Positions 25,261-34,314 of a stretch of DNA of 34,314 bases are shown here, piece by piece (position 1 is the first letter of the stretch; every line of letters begins with the position of its first letter). The stretch comes from an uncultured Bacteroides sp. (GTDB lineage Bacteria; Bacteroidota; Bacteroidia; Bacteroidales; Bacteroidaceae), in the NCBI GenBank assembly GCA_947074205.1, contig CAMTOQ010000035.1:1-34314 (forward strand), written 5' to 3'. The notes beneath the pieces are model-generated. The model was not told the DNA's origin. It searched no databases and saw nothing but the letters and a program-made list of their open reading frames with translations. A program made the position numbers and the translations under genes.

Positions 25261-27555
25261 CTACTCACCTACTGGGTTAAAAGTATTTTTCCAATCACTT
25301 CCATTAAAGTCTTCGCTGATGTCTCGGCCGGCTATGCCATCGCATACTCCTTTGTAGGCATGCTTACGACCATAGCTAGCATCGAAGATGTTTGGTGAGC
25401 TATCGGGCAACCAATACTCATGTTCGCGTTTATGATCGGTGAGCGTCCATATCGTGATACCATGTTGCTGAGCAGAAGGTACATTCTCACGATAGGAATC
25501 AAATATCATTTGATAGACTTCGGCTTGCAGTTGAAGTTGCGATGCGGATGGAGTGGCAGTGTTCAAGGCCACATCTAATTCAGTGACACGTACTAGCTTA
25601 CCCGTTGCAGCCATTGTTTTAAACATAGTGTCTATTTGATCCTTAGTGATGGAAGAAGCTTGCACGTGCATTTGCGTACCTATACCATCAACTATTTGAC
25701 CATTCTGCTCGATATACTTCACAAACTCAATAAGTGTATTCAACTTACTAGGATTAGTTTCTAGATTGTAGTCGTTCACCCAAAGTGTGGTACCTGACGG
25801 TGTATATTTACGAGCATATTCGAACGCCTTGTAAGCGTACTCCTTGCCGATATAATATCCCCAATAGAAATGATCGTCTGCCCAGTTGAGGTTTAATCCA
25901 TCTTCTTCTACAGGACGAGTGTCGGGAGCATCATCGCCGTTGCTCATAAAGTTACCATCTATTCCGCGCCATTGGCTGTTGTCCGAGATAGGTTCGTTTA
26001 TTACATCCCATGCCATTACGCGATTACCGCAATGTTCGGCCATCCCTTTTATCCAAGTTTCCATTGCGCCAAGCAAGAGTTCCTTTTTCTCTTCAGGAGT
26101 TTTGTAAACATAAGTCACACCACCGGCACGAGTTTTTGCTGGAGCTGATTCGGTGGCTATCTTTTCGCCAAACTTGATATCGTCTACATAATATGTACCG
26201 GCTACTTTTCCAAAATTGATACACATACGTCCCATGCCTTCTTTAGTACATGTAAACTCGCCTTCTAGTGGCACCCACTGTCCGGCTACTGTGGCAACAC
26301 TCACATACCCTTCGCCATCATAAGTAGATGGGTTTTGAACCTGGAAGGTGAAATCTGAATTGATAACGTCTGCTTTCACCATGGCAGAGTACATGTAGGT
26401 TTTTCCTACAGTTAGATCTTCGGGAAGCGTGTATGCAGTCTGAGCACTCCATGAGTCCGCATCAGTTGGGTTGACCATCTTCAAACTATAGTCGCTGTTA
26501 TAGCCTTCGCCCAATTCGGATATTTCGCGAGTTGAGCTGTTGCCCCAACCTCCCCATGAGTTGATAGATCCATCTTCGAAATTACCATTACTGCCAAGGA
26601 TGTTTATCATCTTCTCTTCAATCTTCTTTCCGAATTTGAAGTTGTCAATATAGTAATCGCCTGCGATAGCACCGAAGTTGATCAGCATACGGTTTACTTC
26701 GCTAGTACATTCAAATTCCGATTGGCACAGCACCCATGATTCGCCTACAGCAAATGTGCTGTAACCATGTTGGTTGCCATAATTTTCGTTGTTTTGCACT
26801 TGCACCTGTAAGCTTCCGGCGGGTGTATTAGAACGTGCCATAAACTGGAACACATAGGTAGCCCCAACTTCGAGATAAGAGGCAACATCCCACGCTGCCT
26901 GAGCACTCCACGAGCTTGCATCGCTAGGGTTAGTCAATATCATACAGTAGCCCCCTTCATAGCCATCTCCATAGGGAGATATGGCTTTGGAGGAACTATT
27001 GCCCCATGAGCCCCATCCATTGACGGTACCATTCTCAAAATCGGAATTGGTAATGATATTCTCGCATACATCATTAGGATCGGCAGCGATTACCACTTCC
27101 GGTGAAATCAGTGATTTTAGATAAGCTTGCTTCTGCTGCGTGTGCCATATAAAGTTGTGGCCATAAACTTTCATATCGGCAGGCACTGCCATTAGGAAGT
27201 TGTCAATCGTAGTAAAGTTTAACTCGCCGTTTGTTTTTACCACGGAGCTATGCTTCATGGCATTGCCTGTTGTAATCATCTGGAAGTTATCATCTGCTAC
27301 TTGCTTATAGGCAGCATCACTGATGTACAGATCAGCACCTAAACCCACACCCACCGTCATTTGGGGGGCGTACTGCTGTACATAGGTTTTGATAAATGAG
27401 TAGTTGGCCAGTTTCTCTGAGAGAGATAAAGGAATATCCGATAAGTCGATAGGGTATTGTCCATCGGGAGTGCCCCATTCCATCTTGTCGTCATAACAGC
27501 TACCGAGCAGTAAAGCTCCAGCCATAAATGGTAAAATGATTTTATTTAGTTTCAT
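25261..27555 (-). CDS. GH10 endo-xylanase lipoprotein with two CBMs inserted in the catalytic domain
   Basis: This is a 764-residue lipoprotein with lipobox C20 (LLLGSCYDD). The GH10 barrel starts at about residue 45 and runs to VYGHNFIWHTQQ (130-141). It is then interrupted by two carbohydrate-binding modules of the CBM4/9 type (about 165-310 and 318-465), each with WGSWGNSS/WGGWGNSS, a WSAQ motif and a YYIDNFKFG or YYVDDIKFG end strand. The barrel resumes with acid/base E521 (WDVINEPIS) and nucleophile E659 (VTELDVA) and runs to about 745. This split layout is known for the surface xylanase (Xyn10C type) of Bacteroidetes xylan loci. It cuts xylan at the cell surface so that SusC/D can import the pieces. 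It lies 27 bp after the surface glycan-binding protein gene in the same operon. Confidence 0.95.
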   Translation of the reverse strand: MKLNKIILPFMAGALLLGSCYDDKMEWGTPDGQYPIDLSDIPLSLSEKLANYSFIKTYVQQYAPQMTVGVGLGADLYISDAAYKQVADDNFQMITTGNAMKHSSVVKTNGELNFTTIDNFLMAVPADMKVYGHNFIWHTQQKQAYLKSLISPEVVIAADPNDVCENIITNSDFENGTVNGWGSWGNSSSKAISPYGDGYEGGYCMILTNPSDASSWSAQAAWDVASYLEVGATYVFQFMARSNTPAGSLQVQVQNNENYGNQHGYSTFAVGESWVLCQSEFECTSEVNRMLINFGAIAGDYYIDNFKFGKKIEEKMINILGSNGNFEDGSINSWGGWGNSSTREISELGEGYNSDYSLKMVNPTDADSWSAQTAYTLPEDLTVGKTYMYSAMVKADVINSDFTFQVQNPSTYDGEGYVSVATVAGQWVPLEGEFTCTKEGMGRMCINFGKVAGTYYVDDIKFGEKIATESAPAKTRAGGVTYVYKTPEEKKELLLGAMETWIKGMAEHCGNRVMAWDVINEPISDNSQWRGIDGNFMSNGDDAPDTRPVEEDGLNLNWADDHFYWGYYIGKEYAYKAFEYARKYTPSGTTLWVNDYNLETNPSKLNTLIEFVKYIEQNGQIVDGIGTQMHVQASSITKDQIDTMFKTMAATGKLVRVTELDVALNTATPSASQLQLQAEVYQMIFDSYRENVPSAQQHGITIWTLTDHKREHEYWLPDSSPNIFDASYGRKHAYKGVCDGIAGRDISEDFNGSDWKNTFNPVGE

Positions 27556-27582
27556 AACAGTTTTCGCTTTAAATTACTCAAA

Positions 27583-28992
27583 TTATTCGCCCTCTTCTTC
27601 ATCGTTGTAGTCAGATATCTCAATCTTTTCACAAGGCACTATGCGCCAATTGTCTAGATAGATTCGAGGAGCTGTAAATACAGTTGACACTACACTAACA
27701 CCGTTGAGGGTGAAGTCTGTATTGACAAACCCAATCCCAAAGTTTTGATAAGTGGCAGCATTTCGATCGTTTACTACGTTTTCGAATGTAGGTGCTGTGG
27801 CTTCACTGTCTTCCAACTGTTTCTTGTAGTAGCCAAACTCACTAAAAGGTATAGTAACGGTTTGCCAACCATCGGTTTTGAAAGGAACGATAGCCCCATC
27901 CTTTACATAAGGTGCATAGAATGCTGTACGCTGTCCGTCATCGTCCGAGCCAATACCTAAGAAGTTGAAGTTGTTGTACAATGCAATTTGTATATGTCCG
28001 CTATTGTTCCATTCGTTCTCTACATAGATGTCGAATTGAAATGCAACCTCATCGAGTGGAGTAGTAGAAGGGATATTAGAATACATTGCACTCCAATCAT
28101 CGGCTTCGTTGCCTGTACCGGCTGTCCAACACTCTGTGGCACGTCCTTTGCCGGCAGGTACACCTACTTGCAGGAGTCTATCGGGAACAATTTGTACACA
28201 TTTGCCACGACCACTGTTAAGAGGATCATTCACTAGGTCATCACCATTGATCATAGAGCCATTTTCACTCCATCCCCAGAAACCTTGTGTGCCGTTTTGG
28301 TCGAAATCTAAAACCATACATTTGGTATAGTTGAAATAGGGTAGAGTAGACGCTGCCCCGTTAGCACCCTCCGAGTAGATAGCACCACCTTCGGTTACCC
28401 CATTAGGCATGATGAACGAATACCATGTGCCTTCCGTATCGCTCTCAATAGATGAGGCTTCTATACCGCCCGGAAGAGTTACCTTTGTAGTTTCGTGAAG
28501 TCCTTTACCGCTTACGATAACCCTCTCTCCCGGCATTGGCAGTGTGTTGTTCACACTAGTAGCAGTAGGAGATGATGCACGAATAATGAATGGTACGGTG
28601 CACTCTGTACCGGTTTTTACAAAACGAATCGTATTTCTTACTTCATCTTTGGCATCTACTACCGGTGTCTTATCGCTGATGTTGAGCATCATTGATGTGT
28701 TGGTGACATAAGCCAAGTTGAAATAAGTATCGTAGCCGTTAATATATATCTTCTTTAAGCCATAGAAGCCTGAACCCTCTATTCGGATGAGTTGACCTAG
28801 TCGGGCATACTCCACAGGGCGATCGGGCACTGCCGATTTATAGTCTTCCAAATAGATCTGTTTCACCTCTACCGGAGTTGTATCATAGTTTTCATCATCA
28901 CTGCATGAAGTCCATATCAGTCCCAGCCCCAATGCTAGCAATGCCATTTTTATATAGTTACTATTTTTCATAATAATCAATCTATTAGTCAT
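27583..28992 (-). CDS. Surface glycan-binding lipoprotein (SGBP, XusE-like)
   Basis: This protein has 469 residues from the first ATG. The more likely start is codon 8 (MKNSNYIKMALLA, position 28971), which gives a normal lipoprotein signal with Cys C30 (IWTSCSDDE). The first ATG overlaps the SusD stop as TAATG. Two IPT/TIG-like Ig domains (about 42-138 and 140-222) lead to a C-terminal ligand-binding beta-sandwich (about 225-456) with aromatic residues such as QGFWGWSENG and ending APRIYLDNWRIVP. This resembles the SGBP-B xylan/xyloglucan-binding domain. It has no catalytic motif. The role is to bind xylan outside the cell and hand it to the GH10 and SusC/D. Its place between SusD and GH10 is the usual one in xylan loci. 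Confidence 0.9.
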   Translation of the reverse strand: MTNRLIIMKNSNYIKMALLALGLGLIWTSCSDDENYDTTPVEVKQIYLEDYKSAVPDRPVEYARLGQLIRIEGSGFYGLKKIYINGYDTYFNLAYVTNTSMMLNISDKTPVVDAKDEVRNTIRFVKTGTECTVPFIIRASSPTATSVNNTLPMPGERVIVSGKGLHETTKVTLPGGIEASSIESDTEGTWYSFIMPNGVTEGGAIYSEGANGAASTLPYFNYTKCMVLDFDQNGTQGFWGWSENGSMINGDDLVNDPLNSGRGKCVQIVPDRLLQVGVPAGKGRATECWTAGTGNEADDWSAMYSNIPSTTPLDEVAFQFDIYVENEWNNSGHIQIALYNNFNFLGIGSDDDGQRTAFYAPYVKDGAIVPFKTDGWQTVTIPFSEFGYYKKQLEDSEATAPTFENVVNDRNAATYQNFGIGFVNTDFTLNGVSVVSTVFTAPRIYLDNWRIVPCEKIEISDYNDEEEGE

Positions 28993-30701
28993 TAATAAAG
29001 TGAATCAGTATTGATCTCTTTTTCGCCGAATTCGTAAGCCACTGTTTCAACCACTCCATTGCTGTTTGTCTTTAAATAGTGGTTTTTATTTTGGTCTACA
29101 TCAGAAATAGGAAGTATTAAACTTTTCTCGGTAGCAGTAGCCACACCAGCGCCTGGAGCCACATAGCTTTCGCTAATCTCATAGATGCCTGTTTCTTCAT
29201 CGCGATAGTAACTAGAGTTACGATTTTGATTGTTCATATAGTTCACCACCTCTTGTTGTTGGTAGTAAGAACGACGAACAAGGTCGTACCAATACTGTCC
29301 TTCTAGAGCCAACTCTACGCGACGTTCGTATTGAATGTCCTTGTAAGTTAATGACTGTTTGGAAGGCATACCTGCACGATTGCGCACACTGTTGAAGTAT
29401 TGAAGTGCTACTCCATCCGATGTTGAGGCGTCGTTGCCAAGTGTAGCTTCGGCAAGGTTGAGGTAAACCTCTGCTAGACGTAGCATGTGTGTGTTTAGAC
29501 CACTACTCTGTTTGTAGCTCACGCCGTTATCGTCTAGAGTACCGTGAACATATTTCTTAATGTTGCATCCACCGTCTGCAGCTTTTTCGGTTACTCCGTA
29601 AGTGTAGCCCCCGCCTTTTATATTCATCTCTGGGTAGAAATCGCCATAGCTGGCAACGGTTGCTTTTCTGCGCAATACATCTTGTGGTTCGTAGGTGCTA
29701 AAGAGGTCCCATGAAGCATACACGGCACCACCCCAGTTTGTTGCATCCGATACCATAGTAGACCAACCCATGAAGGCAGTAATAGCTTGATTACATCCCC
29801 AACCAATGGCATCGGTAGAGCCGGTAAGCCATTGCAACTGAAATAGAGCCTCTTTGCAATTATTATTCTCATACTTAAATAGATCGGCATAGTTGTCCAT
29901 CAATCCATAAGACGATTCATTAATTACCTTCAAAGCCGCTTTTTTAGCAAGATTCAGATAGTAACTGTTGCGTTGACCGCGATTAGGATCGGTTGCAATA
30001 TTGCTACCATTGTACTCTCCATCGGTGGTTAGTCCTGCCATAGATAGATAGACACGGGTCAACATCCCCATTGCACTATATTTATTGACACGTCCTTTGG
30101 CAGAAGGGTTTTCGGGAAGATGATAGGCTGCATATTCAAGGTCGCGAATAGCAAACTCCATAACATCTGTACATCTGTGTGGAGGCACCAGATAGCTGTT
30201 TACTAGATCTGATGTATTGGTATACAATATAGCAGTGCCCCATAGTGAACCAATGTACCAATAGGCCACACCACGCATGAAGCGCGCCTCGGCAATGCCC
30301 TCGAATTTACCTTCTTCGGTGACACTAGCCGTAGAGTAACTCATTATATTATTAATGGTATTGTTAGATTGAGCCACCACAGAGTAAAGAGATCCCCAAG
30401 CACCGTCCAAGCCTTCGCTAAGCGATGTTTCATTTAGGTTGGTATATGGATAGATATAAGATGACCATTGAGCTGTGATGTTGTTTGCTCTACCATCGCC
30501 CATACCGTAGTAAAACTTCTCATTGAAGTTGTACCATACATAGTTGTAAAGTGGTGCAGTGGCTTGTTGTATAGCCTTATCGCTATCAAAGAAAGTCTCC
30601 TGATTTGGATTAGTTGTATTGCTCACTGTTAGGTAGTCATCGCAACTGCTCAGCGAAAGAGCTCCTAACATTGTAGCTACGATATAATATTTAGTTTTCA
30701 T
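28992..30701 (-). CDS. SusD/RagB-family xylan-binding lipoprotein (right locus)
   Basis: This is a 569-residue lipoprotein with C20 (LSLSSCDDYL), of standard SusD length. It carries the SusD start DDYLTVSNTTNPNQETFFDS, the helical RFMRGVAYWYIGSLWG segment (about 144), and the C-terminal LRLAEVYLNLAEA and RRVELALEGQYWYDLVRR motifs. It binds xylo-oligosaccharides at the cell surface and closes the SusC channel. It follows susC by 19 bp. Its TAA overlaps a possible ATG of the SGBP gene by one base. Confidence 0.95.
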   Translation of the reverse strand: MKTKYYIVATMLGALSLSSCDDYLTVSNTTNPNQETFFDSDKAIQQATAPLYNYVWYNFNEKFYYGMGDGRANNITAQWSSYIYPYTNLNETSLSEGLDGAWGSLYSVVAQSNNTINNIMSYSTASVTEEGKFEGIAEARFMRGVAYWYIGSLWGTAILYTNTSDLVNSYLVPPHRCTDVMEFAIRDLEYAAYHLPENPSAKGRVNKYSAMGMLTRVYLSMAGLTTDGEYNGSNIATDPNRGQRNSYYLNLAKKAALKVINESSYGLMDNYADLFKYENNNCKEALFQLQWLTGSTDAIGWGCNQAITAFMGWSTMVSDATNWGGAVYASWDLFSTYEPQDVLRRKATVASYGDFYPEMNIKGGGYTYGVTEKAADGGCNIKKYVHGTLDDNGVSYKQSSGLNTHMLRLAEVYLNLAEATLGNDASTSDGVALQYFNSVRNRAGMPSKQSLTYKDIQYERRVELALEGQYWYDLVRRSYYQQQEVVNYMNNQNRNSSYYRDEETGIYEISESYVAPGAGVATATEKSLILPISDVDQNKNHYLKTNSNGVVETVAYEFGEKEINTDSLY

Positions 30702-30720
30702 TTTACTTCGGTTTTTTTGA

Positions 30721-33700
30721 TTAGAAAGTGATGTTTAAACCAAATGTATAGATGCGTGGTGAAGGGTAACGACCATAGTCGAGACCACTCATTAGAGCAT
30801 CGCCATACATACATCCCACTTCGGGATCGTAGCCCGAGTACTTACCCCATGTGTGCACATTCTGCAAGTTCACATAAAGCTTGAGGGCTTGTATGTAAGC
30901 CTTGTTTAGCATGCGGCTTGGGAAGTTGTAGCTCAATGAAATGTTTTGAAGGCGGAAGTAAGAACCATCTTCAATATATAGATCACTTACACGATTGTTT
31001 GCATTTGTTCTAGAGGCCGATAGACGAGGCATTGTTGCCGACCCTCCAACTACTTGCAAGTTGCGGAAGTCGTTAGGGCCATTTTCGTCGATCTTGCCAA
31101 TCACTGCATATTGTCTTACTGTTTTTAGTAGATTGGTATTTTCGCGTGGGCTTTCAATCCATCTTCTATTATAGTTTAGCACATCGTTGCCATACGAGCC
31201 GGTGAAGAAGATTGTCAAGTCGAAACCTTTCCACGAGAAAGTATTACCGATACCATAAGTAAACTTGGGTTCTGGATTACCAATAAAAGTACAGTCGCTG
31301 TTGTTGATAACACCGTCACCATTGAGGTCGGCAAAGATGTAGTCGCCTATCCAGGTCTTACCTTCTTCTATTGACGAGCCTTCGGGTAGAGCTACAGCTT
31401 TCACATTACCATTGGCATCTTTGTAATAAAAATCTTCGGCACTATTGAAGCGTCCAATAACTTTGTATCCCCAGAACTTACCAATAGATTGTCCTTCCAC
31501 TGTTTTAGTAACCACATTATTATCGTCGCCCACACTGAATGTCTTCTCGATAGAAGAGCTTTCGGTATCTAGTTTCAATACCTTGTTGCGATTCATAGAG
31601 AAGATTAAGTTGGTGCGCCATTGAAAATCGCGTTTGTCAATGTTCACTGTGTTCAAAGTGATTTCAAGACCTTTATTTCTTAGCGAACCTACATTGGCCC
31701 AAGGGTTAGATGCTGCACCATGACCCGATGACCCTAAATAAGAGGGGAGAGGTAACTGCAACAAAAGGTCTTTTGTCTTTTTGTAATATACATCAGCAAT
31801 CAGTTCGATGCGGTTTTGGAAGAAGTTTACATCAATACCGATGTTCGAAGAGTAAGTAGTTTCCCACTTCAAATCGGGGTTGGCTGTGTTACCATTCAAT
31901 ACACCTGTACCCCAAGGAGTTGTGCGAGAGCTGAGCAATGCCATATAGGCCCAGTCGGCCACGTTCTGATTACCTGTAGCCCCCCAACCAAAGCGAAGTT
32001 TCAAGTTGTTCATCACTTTGTTGTCTCTCAAGAATGCCTCATTGGAAGCTCTCCATGCAAGTGCTGCCGATGGAAACCATCCCCATCTGTTGCCTTTGGC
32101 AAATTTAGAAGAACCATCGCGGCGGAGAGTACCTGTAACCAAGTAGCGATTGTCATACGAGTAGAATAGACGACCAAAGAATGAGGATAGCTTGTTCTTC
32201 GATTGCGAACCTGTGCCGCTCGATTTAGTAACATCACCTGCACTTGGATCGTGTGCCGAGTTAGATAAGAATCCTGTAGCTGCACTCACTTGATTTTCCC
32301 AGTGAGAATCAGATATTTCTTGTCCTAGCATGGCTTGAACATAGTTCACTTCATTGAACGTGTTGTTGTAGTTCAAGAAGTTGCGCCACGACCAGTAGCG
32401 TGTATTCACTTTTGTCCACTTGCTAGTTCGTGTATTGTTTTCCAATACACCAAACTGATAGTCGGGCTCATAATAGTAGAAGTTCATAAAATTGTAGTCG
32501 GCTGCCACCTCTGTTCTAAGGGTTAATCCTTTATATAGCGTAGCTTCGAGATACACATTGTAGCGGAAGTTATACTTCTTATTATAATCTTCTTTGATAG
32601 AAGCCATACCTACAGGGTTGGTAGGCATCCATACATCGTCTGGACCATCGAAAGAACCATCGGGGCTAGTTACTGCTACAGATGGCTGTTGACGCAAGGC
32701 ATTCATGATAACGCCATTGTCGCATCCCACTTTTTGTTTAGAATCGGCCATAGAGAAGTTGATGCCCCCTTTTAGCCATTTGTTAACCTCAACATCCACA
32801 TTGCCTCTCAAGGAGAAACGGCGGAAACCCGAACCACGAGCTATACCATCTTGGTCGAGGAATGCACCGCTAAATGCGTATGTCACAGCCTGATTACCTC
32901 CATTTACAGATATATTGTGGTTTGTCATAAATGCATTGCGGAAAAGCTCATCTTGCCAATCGGTACCCGCGCCCAAAAGGTCGGGGCGAACAAAGGCACT
33001 ACTTTGATTGACTATCTGCGCTGCTGCACGATCGTTGTGATGCATGGCATACTCTTGCAGATTCATCATTTCAAGGTGTTTTGGCATATTCTGCCATCCC
33101 ACATAGCCATCGTAACTGATAGATGCTGTTCCTGCCTTACCTTTTTTGGTGGTGATCATAATAACACCGTTCGAAGCGCGTGCCCCGTAAATGGCGGTTG
33201 CAGAAGCATCCTTTAGTACGTCCATCGACTCTATATCCGATGGACTGATATTAGAGAGTGGGTTGTTGTTGACATCGCTTGTAGATGAGTCGACCACCAC
33301 ACCGTCTATTACAAAGATAGGTTGATTGGTAGCGTTGAGCGAGTTGATACCGCGAATACGGATAGCCGAGCTGGCACCGGGAGTACCCGAGTTAGCCTGT
33401 ATCTGCACCCCGGCAGCTCTACCTTGTAAGGCTTGATCTACAGAAGTGGGAACAGATTTCTTAATAGCCGCATCGGTCACCGAAACTACCGAACCGGTTA
33501 AGTCCGATCGTTTCATCTGGCCATAACCCACAACCACGACTTCATTTAGTACCTCTGCGTCCTCTTTGAGCTGAACGTTTAGATGTTTCTTACCTGCCAA
33601 AGGTATCTCTTGTGTCTTATAACCAATATAAGAAATAGAGATAGTGCTATTGGCCGGTACCGATAGTGAGAACTGTCCGTCCATGTCGGTGATTGTACCA

Positions 33701-33864
33701 TTGTTTGTTCCTTTTTGTAGGACACTGGCACCAATAACAGGTTCACCTAGGTTGTCTTTCACAGATCCAGTGACTGTGATGTTCTGTGCGATGACCCATA
33801 ACGGGCAAAGGCACCACATAATAAATAGCCCTAGGGTTTTAATGGAATAATTTGTGCATTTCAT
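30721..33864 (-). CDS. SusC/RagA-family TonB-dependent transporter (right, xylan locus)
   Basis: This 1047-residue protein has a signal peptide ending VIAQ at about residue 27. A carboxypeptidase-regulatory-like domain (28-102, VTGSVKDNLGEPVIGASV) is followed by a TonB box EVVVVGY (108-114), a plug (about 117-238, with AIYGARASNGVIMITT) and a barrel ending YTFGLNITF. It is the first gene of a roughly 19-kb minus-strand operon and should import xylo-oligosaccharides. Paralogy with the left SusC is clear, but they are not recent copies: the plug and barrel differ widely and codon choice differs. Confidence 0.95.
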   Translation of the reverse strand: MKCTNYSIKTLGLFIMWCLCPLWVIAQNITVTGSVKDNLGEPVIGASVLQKGTNNGTITDMDGQFSLSVPANSTISISYIGYKTQEIPLAGKKHLNVQLKEDAEVLNEVVVVGYGQMKRSDLTGSVVSVTDAAIKKSVPTSVDQALQGRAAGVQIQANSGTPGASSAIRIRGINSLNATNQPIFVIDGVVVDSSTSDVNNNPLSNISPSDIESMDVLKDASATAIYGARASNGVIMITTKKGKAGTASISYDGYVGWQNMPKHLEMMNLQEYAMHHNDRAAAQIVNQSSAFVRPDLLGAGTDWQDELFRNAFMTNHNISVNGGNQAVTYAFSGAFLDQDGIARGSGFRRFSLRGNVDVEVNKWLKGGINFSMADSKQKVGCDNGVIMNALRQQPSVAVTSPDGSFDGPDDVWMPTNPVGMASIKEDYNKKYNFRYNVYLEATLYKGLTLRTEVAADYNFMNFYYYEPDYQFGVLENNTRTSKWTKVNTRYWSWRNFLNYNNTFNEVNYVQAMLGQEISDSHWENQVSAATGFLSNSAHDPSAGDVTKSSGTGSQSKNKLSSFFGRLFYSYDNRYLVTGTLRRDGSSKFAKGNRWGWFPSAALAWRASNEAFLRDNKVMNNLKLRFGWGATGNQNVADWAYMALLSSRTTPWGTGVLNGNTANPDLKWETTYSSNIGIDVNFFQNRIELIADVYYKKTKDLLLQLPLPSYLGSSGHGAASNPWANVGSLRNKGLEITLNTVNIDKRDFQWRTNLIFSMNRNKVLKLDTESSSIEKTFSVGDDNNVVTKTVEGQSIGKFWGYKVIGRFNSAEDFYYKDANGNVKAVALPEGSSIEEGKTWIGDYIFADLNGDGVINNSDCTFIGNPEPKFTYGIGNTFSWKGFDLTIFFTGSYGNDVLNYNRRWIESPRENTNLLKTVRQYAVIGKIDENGPNDFRNLQVVGGSATMPRLSASRTNANNRVSDLYIEDGSYFRLQNISLSYNFPSRMLNKAYIQALKLYVNLQNVHTWGKYSGYDPEVGCMYGDALMSGLDYGRYPSPRIYTFGLNITF

Positions 33865-34279
33865 ACTGAAATTAGTTTAAAGGATAACGATAATAATTTC
33901 AAATTTTCTTTATATTTTTCTTTAGGGTTGAATGTCTTAATCCTAAGTTTTCATTCGATGGAGTTTTTAATAAGGTTCAACAATAATTTATTTAATGCAA
34001 ATATATCTTTTCTCTGAAAATCGGTGTTTGCTAAATGTTCCGTGAATAGGAGCTGTTTGTTACATCATTGTTGTAAATGTTACAATTGCTGTTTTGTGTG
34101 ATACATTTATTAATAAAAACATTTGTGTATCAAACTTTTTACATTTCATTTTCATGTTTGTTGGTTCTATTTCAGGATTGATTGCATTCTTTCTGTATCA
34201 TCTATCGTGGTATTGCTATATCACTATTAGTCGATAAAAGAAAACACTCTTTATTCATTTGTTACCTGTTTACTTCTTT
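33865..34279 (-). promoter_or_regulatory. Upstream regulatory region of the xylan operon
   Basis: This is 415 bp of A/T-rich DNA without a gene. It contains a -7 box TATATTTG on the minus strand at 33998-34005, giving a leader of about 125 nt. Farther upstream lie ordered repeats: TGTTACA at 34058-34064 and 34078-34084 (exactly 20 bp apart), the inverted repeat TTGTAA-ATG-TTACAA at 34071-34085, and TGATACA (34099-34105) facing TGTATCA (34126-34132). These sit roughly 65-140 bp upstream of the expected start, where sensor-regulators of SusC/D loci usually bind. Confidence 0.55.
33998..34005 (-). promoter_or_regulatory. Bacteroidales -7 promoter box for xylan operon (TATATTTG)
   Basis: A perfect TAnnTTTG match on the minus strand lies 134 bp upstream of the SusC start. 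No clear TTTG is found at the -33 position, as often seen in activator-dependent promoters. Confidence 0.5.
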
Positions 34280-34314
34280 AGATCGGAAGAGCACACGTCT
34301 GAACTCCAGTCACA
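34280..34314 (+). other. Illumina TruSeq adapter read-through (not genomic)
   Basis: The final 35 bases equal the Illumina TruSeq index-side adapter, beginning AGATCGGAAGAGCACACG and ending CCAGTCAC plus one base that could be the first index base. It is a library artefact that remained in the assembly. Genomic sequence ends at or just before position 34279. Confidence 0.98.

Noticed and set aside
31816..33216. Several plus-strand frames (up to 121 codons) across the right SusC
   Set aside because: They are antisense to SusC, with no family resemblance. SusC explains the region fully.
1002..34200. Heptamer TGTATCA seen at 1002, 3868, 34126 and 34194 as a possible shared operator
   Set aside because: About four copies are expected by chance in 34 kb on two strands, and the copy at 1002 overlaps the promoter box itself. 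Only the paired copies at 34099-34132 were kept as part of a local pattern.
1..34279. Mobile elements, CRISPR, tRNA, rRNA or phage genes
   Set aside because: No transposase, integrase, regularly spaced repeats or tRNA-like folds were found by eye.

Overview
The window looks like a contig from a Bacteroidales bacterium (Bacteroides/Prevotella type). The evidence is two SusC/SusD outer-membrane pairs, lipoproteins with Cys lipoboxes, repeated TAnnTTTG promoter boxes, A/T-rich start regions without strong Shine-Dalgarno sequences, and moderate GC. The exact genus cannot be read from the sequence. The last 35 bases are Illumina TruSeq adapter, so the right end is an assembly edge. The left end cuts through a DUF4861 gene.

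Layout. Left half, + strand: 3' part of a DUF4861 protein (3-821), a secreted GH43 (1048-2736), a HAD phosphatase (3008-3655), a secreted AXE1-like esterase (4123-5430), then a SusC/SusD pair and a lipoprotein with FN3-like and beta-helix regions (5594-12502), closed by a very strong terminator. A single-spanning PAS histidine kinase follows (12730-14340). Right half, - strand, read from 33864 down to 14484: SusC, SusD, a surface glycan-binding lipoprotein, a GH10 xylanase carrying two CBMs inside its catalytic domain, a GH35/DUF5597 protein, an SGNH/sialate-O-acetylesterase-like protein, a GPH-type sugar symporter, a GH10-GH43 fusion lipoprotein, a GH43 without a signal peptide, and a GH67 alpha-glucuronidase. 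The two halves converge on a bidirectional terminator at 14419-14461.

Function. The right half is a xylan (probably glucuronoxylan/glucuronoarabinoxylan) utilisation locus of the xus type. The surface binding protein and CBM-GH10 would bind and cut the chain, SusC/D would import oligosaccharides, GH67 would remove (methyl)glucuronic acid, esterase and GH35-like enzymes would trim side groups, GH10-GH43 would shorten the oligomers, the GPH symporter would take products into the cytoplasm, and the cytoplasmic GH43 would finish to xylose. The left half is a second glycan locus with its own SusC/D and a GH43 plus esterase. An acetylated xylan or arabinoxylan fraction is plausible, but the substrate is not proven. 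No hybrid two-component regulator lies inside the window. The only regulator seen is the lone histidine kinase.

I saw no tRNA, rRNA, insertion sequence, CRISPR array or phage gene. The most useful unexplained items are the GH10-GH43 fusion, the beta-helix lipoprotein, the orphan kinase, a 14-bp intercistronic hairpin inside the xylan operon, and ordered repeats upstream of the second SusC.
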